A stretch of 64,000 nt of DNA from Pseudomonas vlassakiae (GTDB taxonomy: Bacteria; Pseudomonadota; Gammaproteobacteria; Pseudomonadales; Pseudomonadaceae), in contig NZ_JABWRP020000004.1 of NCBI RefSeq assembly GCF_014269035.2, forward strand, positions 1 to 64,000, written 5' to 3'. The stretch's first letter is position 1, and each line of letters opens with the position of its first letter. The notes beneath the pieces are model-generated. The model saw only the letters and a list, made by a program, of their open reading frames with translations, was not told the DNA's origin and searched no databases. Shown here piece by piece: positions 32,746 through 44,014 of the stretch. The position numbers were made by a program, and so were the translations under genes.

Positions 32746-33728
32746 GGGTTGGCGCTCCAGCCGCCCTGCGGCGCTTCGAAGCGCCAGACGATCGGCCGGC
32801 TTTCGCCATCGGCACGGTCACCGTTGTTGTTGTCCAGGCCGATCCAGGCGCCCTTGGCATCGATCACCAGCGCTTCAGCCAGGCCATACGGCTGATCGTA
32901 GCGGCGCTCAGGTACCAGCGCCTCGGCGGCGAATGACCAGCACTGCTCGACCTTGCCGCTCGTAGCGTCGCGCCGGCACACACGGTAAGCGTTGCGTTCG
33001 AGGGTAAACAACTTGCCCTCGAACCAGGCCAGGTCGGCGAAATCGCGTGACAGCGCCCGGGGGTTGGGCATTTGTGGCGGCTGCATCTCGACCCCGGCTT
33101 CGCTCAGCAACACGCAGCTGCGCCCGCACGTCCATACCGACTGCTGGCGCTCGATGGCCACCAGGCCGCGCCGCTCGCGCTCGGCCGCCAGCCACAGGCG
33201 GTCACCTTGCGGGTTGATCGCCAGGCCTTCGAACAGGGCATTGAAGTTGAGCAGCATGCCGCTGGCCCGAGCCTGGCGGACCATCGCCGGGTCGATCTTC
33301 AGCCACTCCGGCTCACCCTCGGCAGGCAACTGCAGCACCGCCGCGTGGGCCTCGCTGACCAGGAAGAGGTTGCCCGCCTGGTCACAGGTGATGCCTTCGT
33401 AATCCAGTTCGCCACCGCGCACATAGGACGCCGCCCAGTTACGCGACTTCAGCCCCCACGGCAGGCCGCTCTCGGGTACCGACGGTGGTGTGAAGATCAG
33501 CGGCTGCGCGCGCCACACGGCACTCTGCTGGTCGAAGCGGTAAACACGGTCGTCATCCCGATCGGAAACACCCCACAGCCCGCCCCGACATTCGACAAGG
33601 CCGGACAGGTTGCCGCCGCGCATACCCTCGATCGGGTGCTCGGAGGCCAGCTTCAGTTCCGGCCAGTTGCCCGCCAGGCTCGGCAGGGCAACCAGCGTCA
33701 GGCAGGCCGCGACCAGCAGACGAATCAA
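32742..33728 (-). CDS. Secreted esterase-like / phytase-like beta-propeller protein
   Basis: 328 aa with a signal peptide (about 1-19, ending SLAG). The rest (GMRGGNLSGLVECRGGLWGVSDRDD, ELDYEGITCDQAGNLFLVSE, LFEGLAINPQGDRLWLAAERE, LVIDAKGAWIGLDNNNGDRAD) matches the 'esterase-like activity of phytase' family, a periplasmic beta-propeller of unproved activity. The start is probably a TTG at 33728 overlapping the parE stop (TTGA), so it is coupled to parE. It in turn overlaps the protease gene. Confidence 0.8.
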
Positions 33729-35629
33729 ACCAGAACCTCAGCCAGGTTGCCTTTGGTCTCCAGCCAGTTCTTGCGGTCACCGGCGCGCTTCTTGGCCAGC
33801 AGCATGTCCATGATCTCGGTGGTGCCCTGCACGTCATCCAGGGTCAGCTGGACCAGGCGCCGGGTGTTCGGGTCCATGGTGGTTTCCCGCAGCTGCGGCG
33901 GGTTCATTTCACCCAGCCCCTTGAATCGGGTGACCTGCGGCTTGCCGCGCTTCTTCTCGGCTACCAGGCGGTCGAGAATGCCGTCACGCTCGGCTTCGTC
34001 GAGGGCGTAGTAGATTTCCTTGCCCAGGTCGATGCGGTACAGCGGCGGCATGGCCACGTAGACGTGGCCGGCCTCGACCAGCGGACGGAAGTGCTGGACG
34101 AACAGTGCGCAGAGCAAGGTGGCGATGTGCAAGCCGTCGGAGTCGGCGTCGGCGAGGATGCAGATCTTGCCGTAGCGCAGCTGCGACAGGTCGGTCGCGC
34201 CCGGGTCGACACCGATGGCCACGGCGATGTTGTGCACTTCCTGGCTGGCCAGGACTTCGCCGCCATCCACTTCCCAGGTGTTGAGGATCTTGCCACGCAG
34301 CGGCAGGATGGCTTGGTATTCCTTGTCACGCGCCTGCTTGGCCGAACCACCGGCGGAGTCACCCTCGACCAGGAACAGTTCGGCACGCATCGGGTCCTGC
34401 CCGGCGCAATCGGCCAGCTTGCCTGGCAAGGCCGGGCCCTGGGTGATGCGCTTGCGCTCGACCTTCTTGCTGGCCTTGAGGCGACGGCCGGCGTTGCTGA
34501 TGGCCAGTTCCGCCAGCTGCATGCCCAGCTCCGGGTGGGCGTTGAGCCACAGGCTGAAGGCGTCCTTGACCACGCCCGAAACGAACGCTGCGGCCTCTCG
34601 GGACGACAGGCGCTCCTTGGTCTGGCCGGAGAACTGCGGTTCCTGCATCTTCATCGAGAGGACGAAGGTGATGCGTTCCCAGACGTCTTCCGGCGCCAGC
34701 TTGACGCCACGCGGCAACAGGTTGCGGAACTCGCAGAACTCGCGCATGGCATCGAGCAGGCCCTGGCGCAGGCCATTGACGTGGGTACCACCCTGGGCGG
34801 TGGGGATCAGGTTGACGTAGCTTTCCTGAACGCTGTCTCCGCCTTCGGGCAGCCACAACAGAGCCCAGTCGACGGCCTCCTTGTTACCCGCCAGGCTGCC
34901 GCAGAACGGCTCGTCGGGCAGGCGCTGGAACTCGCTGACCGAATCGACCAGGTACGAACGCAGGCCATCTTCATAGTGCCACTCGACCTTCTCGCCGCTG
35001 GCTTTGTCCTCGAAGCTGACCAGCAGGCCCGGGCACAGTACGGCCTTGGCCTTGAGCACGTGCTTGAGGCGGCTGATGGAGAACTTCGCCGAATCGAAGT
35101 ACTTCGGGTCCGGGCTGAAATACACGCTGGTGCCGGTGTTGCGCTTGCCAACCGTGCCCACCACCTCCAGCTCGCTGGCCTTGAAGCCATCGGCAAAGGT
35201 CATCTGGTACTCGTTGCCGTCGCGCTTGACGCGCACGCGCACCTGGGTCGACAAGGCGTTGACCACCGAAATCCCCACGCCATGCAGGCCGCCGGAGAAC
35301 TGGTAGTTCTTGTTGGAGAACTTGCCGCCGGCGTGCAGCTTGGTGAGGATCAGCTCGACGCCCGACACCCCTTCTTCAGGGTGGATGTCCACCGGCATGC
35401 CACGGCCATCGTCGCTGACTTCCAGCGAATGATCGGCGTGGAGGATGACCTGCACCGAGCGGGCATGGCCGGCCAGGGCTTCGTCGACACTGTTGTCGAT
35501 GACTTCCTGGGCCAGGTGATTGGGCCGGCTGGTGTCGGTGTACATGCCCGGGCGTTTACGCACCGGGTCGAGGCCGGAGAGGACTTCGATGGCGTCTGCG
35601 TTATAGGCGCTAGCGCTGGGATTGGCCAT
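33725..35629 (-). CDS. parE: DNA topoisomerase IV subunit B
   Basis: 634 aa. GHKL ATPase (QEVIDNSVDEALAG, DDGRGMPVDIHPEEGVSGVELI, LHGVGISVVNALS) and TOPRIM domain (EGDSAGGSAKQARD, PLRGKILNTWEV, DADSDGLHI) are intact; length matches the family. ATP hydrolysis here drives strand passage by ParC. It begins 34 bases after yqiA. Confidence 0.99.
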   Translation of the reverse strand: MANPSASAYNADAIEVLSGLDPVRKRPGMYTDTSRPNHLAQEVIDNSVDEALAGHARSVQVILHADHSLEVSDDGRGMPVDIHPEEGVSGVELILTKLHAGGKFSNKNYQFSGGLHGVGISVVNALSTQVRVRVKRDGNEYQMTFADGFKASELEVVGTVGKRNTGTSVYFSPDPKYFDSAKFSISRLKHVLKAKAVLCPGLLVSFEDKASGEKVEWHYEDGLRSYLVDSVSEFQRLPDEPFCGSLAGNKEAVDWALLWLPEGGDSVQESYVNLIPTAQGGTHVNGLRQGLLDAMREFCEFRNLLPRGVKLAPEDVWERITFVLSMKMQEPQFSGQTKERLSSREAAAFVSGVVKDAFSLWLNAHPELGMQLAELAISNAGRRLKASKKVERKRITQGPALPGKLADCAGQDPMRAELFLVEGDSAGGSAKQARDKEYQAILPLRGKILNTWEVDGGEVLASQEVHNIAVAIGVDPGATDLSQLRYGKICILADADSDGLHIATLLCALFVQHFRPLVEAGHVYVAMPPLYRIDLGKEIYYALDEAERDGILDRLVAEKKRGKPQVTRFKGLGEMNPPQLRETTMDPNTRRLVQLTLDDVQGTTEIMDMLLAKKRAGDRKNWLETKGNLAEVLV

Positions 35630-35663
35630 GGATTCTCGTCGTCAGTCTGGTGAATGCAAAAGA

Positions 35664-36272
35664 TCAAAATACAGAAAAATCGAGCGCCGCATACTGCTGC
35701 CGGGCAATACCGGCGAATGCCAGCAGGCCTGGCAGCTGCTCGGCAAAGCCCTGGAAGCTGTGATCGCCTCCGGCCTGGATGCGCAGGGCGCACGCCCGGT
35801 AATAATGCTCGGCGTGGCGGTAGTCCAGGGTTTCATCGGCGGTCTGCAGCCACACTTGATAGCGACCTGGGTCGGCCGGCGCCGGCACTTCCAGTTCCGC
35901 CAGCGCCTGCACATGATCCAGCGTCAGCTCCCAGGTCTCGCCCGTGTAGTGGTTGCGCTGGGCCCCCAGATAACCATCGAAACGCTTGTGCGGGGTGACG
36001 GCCGGGTTGACCAGCAGGGCCTTCAGCCCATGGCGCTCGGCCAGATGAGTGGCATAGTAGCCGCCGAGCGAACTGCCGACCAGCAGCGGCGCACCCAGCT
36101 CGGCGATTGCGGCTTCGAGCTGGGCAATCGCCTGCCGTGGATGGTGGTGCAACTCCGGGATGCGCAGCTGCTGCGACAGGCCCAGTTGCTGCATGACGGC
36201 CGCGAGCTGGCGTGCCTTGGTGGACAGCGCCGAGCTGTTGAAGCCATGGATATAGAGGATGGAACCCGACAT
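35664..36272 (-). CDS. yqiA: YqiA-family alpha/beta-hydrolase (esterase)
   Basis: 202 aa. Begins ILYIHGFNSSALSTKA; the nucleophile elbow GSSLGGYYATHLAE (Ser near residue 68) and C-terminal GGDHSFQGF supply Ser and His of the triad. E. coli YqiA is an esterase for short acyl chains with an unclear physiological substrate. It is upstream of parE, as in E. coli, but separated from cpdA by the RHS gene. Confidence 0.95.
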   Translation of the reverse strand: MSGSILYIHGFNSSALSTKARQLAAVMQQLGLSQQLRIPELHHHPRQAIAQLEAAIAELGAPLLVGSSLGGYYATHLAERHGLKALLVNPAVTPHKRFDGYLGAQRNHYTGETWELTLDHVQALAELEVPAPADPGRYQVWLQTADETLDYRHAEHYYRACALRIQAGGDHSFQGFAEQLPGLLAFAGIARQQYAALDFSVF

Positions 36273-36545
36273 GCTGACCCCGGAATCTGTGGCTTTGCAC
36301 CCGATCGAGTGGGCGCAGGGACGCGCAGTGTAGCGCGTTCACCGGGCTTTGGCGCAGTGTCACGGGTTTCGTAACAGTTTCGCAGTTTTTTTAGGCAAGC
36401 ATTTTACCCCTAACACCAAACGAATCACCTCTTGCGGGAGTGCATCTAAAACTTTGGGCCTCCAGCGCACCCTGATATTAATGACAGTTGCTCAACATAA
36501 ATGCCATGGTCAAAATTCAGCTCCAGACAACACTTGGAGAGCTAG

Positions 36546-37385
36546 ATGAGATCGCCGCCACCAGAAAAACTGCTTGCCTGCAGCTCAGCGCATTCAACTC
36601 ATTTTAGATTTGACGCCAAGCTCAGAGCTTTCCGAAGCCACTGTCCATACGGTCATCTCCCAACTGTGGAAAATAGCGCTACACTGCTAGGCTTCCACGG
36701 AGAATTTTTTTTGCTGGGAAATGCATGTATATATTTACTTGGCAATGGCTATCGTGCATACAGCCCTTCACTCAAACGGTTTTTAGGTAGCGACAGTTGT
36801 TCGCCATTCGGCAGAGGTGGGCTGAACAGTTACACGGCATTTTCAGGCAACCCGGTCAATTTCAAGGACCCTGACGGGCATGGCCCGATTACGCTGAAGC
36901 AAACTAAAAGCCTCCTAGATCCTAAAGCACTTTCACTTGCACCACTACAGCAAGAATTTGCATCCAGAAAGCAGCTTGTCAACCATCGTGTCTTACAAAC
37001 CCAACTCGCAGAAAGACCCGGCCGGGATCTCGCCACGCTGCTTTCAAAAGCGGATGTGGGGCAAGCAAATTTCAACATTGTAGGTAGCGCAAACGATTTA
37101 CAGCATGTTGGTAAACGCCCGCATAAATTCATATTTACAAATCAAGCAGAGCTAATCATTGGAGAAGCCAGTAGAGAGGTAGATTTTTCCCACCCTCACC
37201 TTACCTACTTCGCAAGGGGAGAAAAACAAGTAATTTCGGCAGGCATGATAACTCGACAAGAGAATGGCTACGTACTTAGTGATTACACTGGCCATTACCA
37301 CCGTAGCGCTGAAGGTGTTGACACACTAGCTGCTCCGTTGGCGTTCCTTCATGATATTGGTGTAGAAGCGATACGCCACACCTAA
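36546..37385 (+). CDS. Orphan RHS repeat-associated core protein with variable C terminus
   Basis: 279 aa. Residues about 50-112 are the RHS core end: LLGNGYRAYSPSLKRFLGSD, SPFGRGGLNSYTAFSGNP and VNFKDPDGHG. The remaining 165 residues are a variable tail. In full-size Rhs proteins the tail after DPxGH is a toxin. Here the N terminus is short (no YD repeats, no signal), as in the many small orphan RHS proteins of P. putida. The tail ends with HPHLTYFARGEK, AGMITRQENGYVLSD and TGHYHRS, which resembles an S-G-H-Y-x-P module seen at the end of some Rhs-like toxins (my recollection, not checked). GGAGAG precedes the ATG. AT-rich compared with neighbours, opposite strand, no immunity gene beside it. 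Confidence 0.75.
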   Translation: MRSPPPEKLLACSSAHSTHFRFDAKLRAFRSHCPYGHLPTVENSATLLGFHGEFFLLGNACIYLLGNGYRAYSPSLKRFLGSDSCSPFGRGGLNSYTAFSGNPVNFKDPDGHGPITLKQTKSLLDPKALSLAPLQQEFASRKQLVNHRVLQTQLAERPGRDLATLLSKADVGQANFNIVGSANDLQHVGKRPHKFIFTNQAELIIGEASREVDFSHPHLTYFARGEKQVISAGMITRQENGYVLSDYTGHYHRSAEGVDTLAAPLAFLHDIGVEAIRHT

Positions 37386-37412
37386 TGCCCATGTAAATTG
37401 TGCTAACTCCCA

Positions 37413-38216
37413 TCAATAGCCCGGACTGTCGAAATCCAGCGTCACCTCGTAGTCAGCGGCCCGCTCCACTCCAGTTTCCACCTGCCCATCGGCATGCAAG
37501 CGCAGCCAGCGATACCCCGGCTGCTCTTCGCTGACCTTGAAGTCCTCGCTGCCCGCCTCAAACTGGATGCAGGTCGACGGCGTGGCCAGCAGGCGCAAGC
37601 CATCGCGCTGTTCATCCCACTCCTGGTGAATGTGCCCCCAAAGCAACACTTTCACCTGTGGATAACCCTGCAGGCGCCGCAGCAGCTGATCGGCATTGCG
37701 CAGACCGATCGGGGCGATCCAGGCACAGCCGATATCCACCGGCTGATGGTGACAGCACACCAGGCAATGACGCTCGCCGGCCGAGGCCAAGGCTTCATCG
37801 AGGATCGACAACTGGTCCTGCTCGAGCAGCCCATGGGTAGCGCCCTGCACCGCCGTGTTCAGCATGACCACGCGCCAGCTTGCTATATCCGTCACCGATT
37901 GCATCAACTCTGGCGCAACCTGTGCCATGACCTGTGCTTCATCATGGTTGCCCGGCAACCAGCGGGTCGGCACGGCAAAGCCGCCGGTCAGTGCGCGGAA
38001 AGCTTGGTACGACGCGACACTGCCATCCTGAGAAAGGTCGCCGGTACACAGCAGCAAGTCGATACGCGGCTGCTCGCGCCCCACCTGGGCCACCACGTGC
38101 TGAAGGCTGTCGCGGGTATTGAGGCCCAGCAAGGTGCCCGCCGGGCTGGCGAACAGGTGGGCGTCGGTCAGTTGCACCACATGCACGGGCGCAGGGCTAG
38201 GGTCTGGGTGCGGCAA
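37413..38216 (-). CDS. cpdA: 3',5'-cyclic-AMP phosphodiesterase CpdA
   Basis: 267 aa class III cAMP phosphodiesterase. All metallophosphoesterase motifs are present: QLTDAHLF, CTGDLSQDG, LPGNHDE, CCHHQP and WGHIHQEWD. It lowers cAMP and thus tunes Vfr/Crp. The start is a TTG at 38216 supported by GAGGAG at eight bases; the first ATG is far inside. It follows yqiB by 85 bases. Confidence 0.96.
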   Translation of the reverse strand: MPHPDPSPAPVHVVQLTDAHLFASPAGTLLGLNTRDSLQHVVAQVGREQPRIDLLLCTGDLSQDGSVASYQAFRALTGGFAVPTRWLPGNHDEAQVMAQVAPELMQSVTDIASWRVVMLNTAVQGATHGLLEQDQLSILDEALASAGERHCLVCCHHQPVDIGCAWIAPIGLRNADQLLRRLQGYPQVKVLLWGHIHQEWDEQRDGLRLLATPSTCIQFEAGSEDFKVSEEQPGYRWLRLHADGQVETGVERAADYEVTLDFDSPGY

Positions 38217-38301
38217 GGGCCGTCTCCTCGAACGGATTCTGCACGAATTATGGCGCTGGAACGGTTGCGAGCAAACACTCGAAACCGACCCAGGTCACAT
38301 T

Positions 38302-38754
38302 TCAGCGCACACTTGCCAGTTCGTGGCCACAAGCCAGGCAATGGCTGAGCCATTCGCCGAGGAACAGATTGAGCTGCGCCTTCTCGTCCGGCTGGTGCAT
38401 GGCCTCGTTGGGGTACGGATAAATGCTGCGCAGGCGGCGGGTGTGCTCGGCGCTGATCACTTCGGCCATGCGCGCATCGTGATACACCTGCACTTCCAGG
38501 TGCGGCACCGGCAGCCAGGGCAGGCTGTGCTCCTGGCGCACACGCAAGGTGGTGGTATAGGGGCAGGCCAGCAGCACATCGAGCACCAGCACGCCGAGCA
38601 TCTGGTCGCCCTGGGTCATGCCGATGCGCCGCGAACTCTGGGTGGTGCGCATATCGGGCAGCAGGCGCATGAGCCGGGCATAGTTGGCCTCGCAGGCTGC
38701 TTGCAGCCCGGCCAGATCGACCCGATAACGCTCACGCAACAGGTTCACTTCCAC
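38302..38754 (-). CDS. yqiB: DUF1249 protein YqiB
   Basis: 150 aa of the DUF1249 family, adjacent to nudF and cpdA in most gammaproteobacteria; function unknown. It starts with GTG at 38754 and overlaps the end of nudF by ten bases. Conserved segments: YARLMRLLPDM, LEVQVYHDARMAEV and YPYPNEAMHQPDEKAQLNLFLGEWL. Confidence 0.92.
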   Translation of the reverse strand: MEVNLLRERYRVDLAGLQAACEANYARLMRLLPDMRTTQSSRRIGMTQGDQMLGVLVLDVLLACPYTTTLRVRQEHSLPWLPVPHLEVQVYHDARMAEVISAEHTRRLRSIYPYPNEAMHQPDEKAQLNLFLGEWLSHCLACGHELASVR

Positions 38755-39362
38755 ATACCTCGAACTTCATCTTTGTTCAGCGCCAGCCACTGCAGGCTGA
38801 TGATGGTCGCCGCGTTGCAGATTTGACCATCGCGCACTGCCTGCATTGCATCGTCGAACGACCATACGCGCACGCGGATGTCTTCGGCCTCTTCTTCCAG
38901 GCCATGCAGGCCACCCGCGCCTTCACTGGTGCAGCGGCCGAGGTAAAGGTGCACATACTCATCACTGCCACCGGGCGAAGGGAAGTAACGGGTAATCGGC
39001 CACAGGGCGCCTATCGCCAGCCCGGCTTCTTCCTGGGCTTCGCGATGCGCGACGTCTTCCAGTTCTTCTTCGCGGTCGATCAGCCCGGCGACCATCTCGA
39101 TCAGCCAGGGGTTGTCGACCTTGCCCAGGGCACCGACACGGAACTGCTCGATCAGCACCACCTCATCGCGCAATGGGTCGTAAGGCAGCACACAGACCGC
39201 ATCGTGACGCACGAACAGCTCACGGCTGATCTCTCGGCTCATGCCGCCTGCGAACAATTCATGGCGCAGGTGCACCTTGTCGAGCTTGTAGAAGCCCTTG
39301 AAGCAGTTGGCCCGCTTGACGATCTCGACCGCCCTGGGCACCGAATTCAACGTGTCTGACAT
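38745..39362 (-). CDS. nudF: ADP-ribose pyrophosphatase
   Basis: 205 aa from the ATG at 39362, six bases after GAGG. Complete Nudix box G-x5-E-x7-REAQEEAGL (GLIDREEELEDVAHREAQEE). Hydrolyses ADP-ribose to AMP and ribose 5-phosphate. First gene of nudF-yqiB-cpdA(-yqiA-parE). Divergent from a lipoprotein gene; 185 bases lie between. Confidence 0.96.
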   Translation of the reverse strand: MSDTLNSVPRAVEIVKRANCFKGFYKLDKVHLRHELFAGGMSREISRELFVRHDAVCVLPYDPLRDEVVLIEQFRVGALGKVDNPWLIEMVAGLIDREEELEDVAHREAQEEAGLAIGALWPITRYFPSPGGSDEYVHLYLGRCTSEGAGGLHGLEEEAEDIRVRVWSFDDAMQAVRDGQICNAATIISLQWLALNKDEVRGMWK

Positions 39363-39547
39363 GGAAATCCTCATCACCTCATTTACCGCATCGCGCCATC
39401 CTACTCTGCACGGTTGCCCGTTTCACCCCTTTCCGGCAACCGTTCGCACACTCGGGACAGGCCGCCTTCACTCTGTTAGCTTAGTGGCGAACTGAAGGCC
39501 GCGCAGACGGTCAAAGGCCGACTTTTCCCTGTTCTGCAAGGATCACC

Positions 39548-40294
39548 ATGACACTCGTCAAACTGACTTCCGTGGCCGTGCTGGCACTCGCTCTGGGTGC
39601 CTGCCAGAGCCTGTTTGCACCCAATTACCGGACCCCGCTCGAGGTCAAGCGTGATGCCTGGGAGCACGTCAAGCCAGGCTGCAGCGCAAGCGACTGCCCG
39701 CTGGTGAACATCGACACCGTCCACTTTCCGGCCCAGCCCAAGCTCGATGCCATCGTCGAAAAACGCCTGCTGCAGCTGACCGAAGACAATCAGCATGGCA
39801 CCGCGCCAAGCACCCTGCAGGCCTACGAGCAGCAGTACCTGGCCAGTGCCGACAAACGCAACAGCAGCTACCTGCAAGCCAAGGTACGCGAGCAGCATGA
39901 CGGGCTGGTGATCATCGAGCTGTCCAGCTACCTCGACAGCGGCGGTGCCCACGGCATGCCGGGGCGCGGCTTCATCAACTACTCACGCAAACTGGACAAG
40001 GTGCTGACCCTGCAGGACATGCTGGTGCCAGGCCAGGAGGAAACCTTCTGGAAGACCGTGGAGGAGTCGCACCGGGCCTGGTTGATCAGCGTGGGCATGG
40101 ACAAGGACGCAGAGTTCGTCAAGACCTGGCCCTTCAAGCGGTCGCCGCACATCGCCCTGACGTACGGCGCGCTGGTGGTGAAGTACGAAGTCTACGCCAT
40201 TGCGCCCTACTCCATGGGCCACGTGGAACTGAAGATCCCCTACCCACGCCTCAACGGCGTGCTCAAGCCTGAGCTGTTTCCCGGCCGCGGCTGA
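39548..40294 (+). CDS. DUF3298 (RsiV-like) lipoprotein
   Basis: 248 aa. Lipoprotein signal ending LALGAC (Cys about 19). The body (YLQAKVREQHDGLVIIELSSYLDSGGAHG, GRGFINYSRKLDKVLTLQDML, FKRSPHIALTYGALVVKYE, YSMGHVELKIPYPRL) fits DUF4163/DUF3298, the fold of the RsiV anti-sigma lysozyme sensor. No sigma factor is nearby, so it is a stand-alone surface or periplasmic lipoprotein of unknown role. AAGGATCACC precedes the ATG. Its last 32 bases overlap the end of convergent cytX. Confidence 0.85.
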   Translation: MTLVKLTSVAVLALALGACQSLFAPNYRTPLEVKRDAWEHVKPGCSASDCPLVNIDTVHFPAQPKLDAIVEKRLLQLTEDNQHGTAPSTLQAYEQQYLASADKRNSSYLQAKVREQHDGLVIIELSSYLDSGGAHGMPGRGFINYSRKLDKVLTLQDMLVPGQEETFWKTVEESHRAWLISVGMDKDAEFVKTWPFKRSPHIALTYGALVVKYEVYAIAPYSMGHVELKIPYPRLNGVLKPELFPGRG

Positions 40295-41546
40295 AGCTCA
40301 GCAGGCCATGCAGCCCACCTGCCAGCAGCAGTGCTGGCAGGGTAGCCCCCAGCTCCGGCGCCTTGGCGGCGATCAGGTGATAGGCCGCCACACCCACCAC
40401 CCAGGCCAGCAGCGCCTGCCAGTGCAAGCCACCGATCTGGGTCGGCAAGCGACGACGACGGATCACGTAGTGGTCCATCAGCACCACGCCGAACAGCGGT
40501 GCAAACACCGACCCGATCAACAGCAGGAAGTTCTCGTACTGGGCCAGTGGCGCCAGCAAGGCGATCAGGGTGCAGAGCACGCCGATGGCCAAGGCAAGGT
40601 GCTCGACCTTCAGGGGCAACAGCACGCCAGTGGAAACGGCAGCCGAATGAATATCGGCAAAGGCCTTTTCCGACTCGTCCAGCAGGATCAGCAGCAGTGG
40701 GATGCCCATGCCGGCACCCGCAAGGGCCAGCAGCAGCGCATTGACCTCGCCGCTGGCGGCAAAGGCCAGGGTGTAGGCCACGCCCAGGCTCATCAGCCAG
40801 GTGTTGCCGATGAAGTAGCCGGCAACGGTGCCGCCGAACACAGGCTTGCCGTTACGGGCGAAACGCGAGTAGTCGGCGATCAGCGGCAACCAAGACAACG
40901 GCATGGCGATGGCGATGTCGAAGCCCACCGCCAGCGACATCGAACCATCACCAGCGCGGTTCCACAGCGCCGCCAGGTCGGCCTTGGCGAACAGGTTCCA
41001 GGTCAGCCACAGGCACGCGCCCAGCAGCAGCCAGATACCCCAGGCACGCAGCACCTTGCGCACGAACGCCAACGGGCCGCTGACCGCCAGCAGGGTGGCC
41101 AGGCCACCGAAGCACAGCGTCCACAGCATCGGGCTGTTCCAGGCGCTGGCCTCGCCGAACGCCCGCGCGCCCAGCAGGCTGGCGGCGTCGCGCATGACGA
41201 TGAGTTCGAATGCGCCCCAGCCCACCAGTTGCAGCAGGTTGAGCAGGGCTGGCAGGCGCGCGCCATGGCTACCCAGGCTCAGCTTCAGGGTGCCCATGGC
41301 TGACAGGCCGGTGTCACTGCCGATGACCCCGGCCGCGCCGAGCAACAGCACACCGACACCGGTGCCAAGGGCAATGGCCAGGACCGCGCCAGCCAGGCCA
41401 AGGCCAGGGGCGAGCATGGCGCCTACCTGCAGGACCATCAGGCCGATGCCGAGGGAGAACCACAGCGAGAACAGGTCGCGGGCGCCGAAGATGCGCTGGT
41501 GGATGGGGACCGGGTGGTCGGGGGAAAACTGGCTGGGTGATGTCAT
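40263..41546 (-). CDS. cytX: Putative hydroxymethylpyrimidine transporter CytX
   Basis: 427 aa with about 12 membrane helices, from the ATG at 41546 (MTSPSQFSPDHPVPIHQRIFG). Belongs to the purine-cytosine permease (NCS1) family. FSLWFSLGIGLMVLQVG and SWLPLIADYSRFARNG are typical. Its place after riboswitch-controlled thiC fits the CytX subgroup, predicted to bring in the pyrimidine part of thiamin. Specificity is inferred from context. Confidence 0.88.
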   Translation of the reverse strand: MTSPSQFSPDHPVPIHQRIFGARDLFSLWFSLGIGLMVLQVGAMLAPGLGLAGAVLAIALGTGVGVLLLGAAGVIGSDTGLSAMGTLKLSLGSHGARLPALLNLLQLVGWGAFELIVMRDAASLLGARAFGEASAWNSPMLWTLCFGGLATLLAVSGPLAFVRKVLRAWGIWLLLGACLWLTWNLFAKADLAALWNRAGDGSMSLAVGFDIAIAMPLSWLPLIADYSRFARNGKPVFGGTVAGYFIGNTWLMSLGVAYTLAFAASGEVNALLLALAGAGMGIPLLLILLDESEKAFADIHSAAVSTGVLLPLKVEHLALAIGVLCTLIALLAPLAQYENFLLLIGSVFAPLFGVVLMDHYVIRRRRLPTQIGGLHWQALLAWVVGVAAYHLIAAKAPELGATLPALLLAGGLHGLLSFSRGRETAQA

Positions 41547-41601
41547 TATTGGCGCTCGCCGGCAATGTTGTTGGTGTTCTTGGCGAGGACTTCGTCCTCG
41601 A

Positions 41602-41705
41602 ATCGCGACACAAGGCCGCTCCCACAAGAACAGCGCAGGCATCCAGCCTTGCGCGGTCCCTGCGGGAGCGGCCTTGTGTCGCGAAAGGGCCGCAAAGCGG
41701 CCCCA
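41602..41705. repeat. Inverted pair of REP-like elements between thiC and cytX
   Basis: A complete copy at 41661-41705 (GGGAGCGGCCTTGTGTCGCG, then GGGCCGC-aaa-GCGGCCCC) and a truncated inverted copy at 41602-41627 (CGCGACACAAGGCCGCTCCC). Same family as 2651-2768. It lies in the 165-base spacer between the thiC stop and cytX start and could form a strong stem in the transcript. Confidence 0.8.
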
Positions 41706-41711
41706 GCGTTC

Positions 41712-43849
<2,138 letters not shown>

Positions 43850-43857
43850 ACATGCGC

Positions 43858-43887
43858 AGTCTAGACTGGAGTGGTCGGCAAAGCCAA
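43858..43887 (-). promoter_or_regulatory. Possible sigma-70 promoter of thiC
   Basis: On the minus strand TTGGCT (complement of 43882-43887), 18 bases, TAGACT (complement of 43858-43863). It lies just upstream of the riboswitch, where transcription has to begin. Weak match, so tentative. Confidence 0.35.
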
Positions 43888-44014
43888 GCGGGTAAAACGC
43901 AGGGGAGATGAAAGGCGCAACCTATGATTGTTGGCGGATGCGCATGGCACTACACTGGCCCGTCGCTCGATACTCAACAGTTCAGTAATTAAATTTCGTA
44001 CAAGGATTGCCTCT

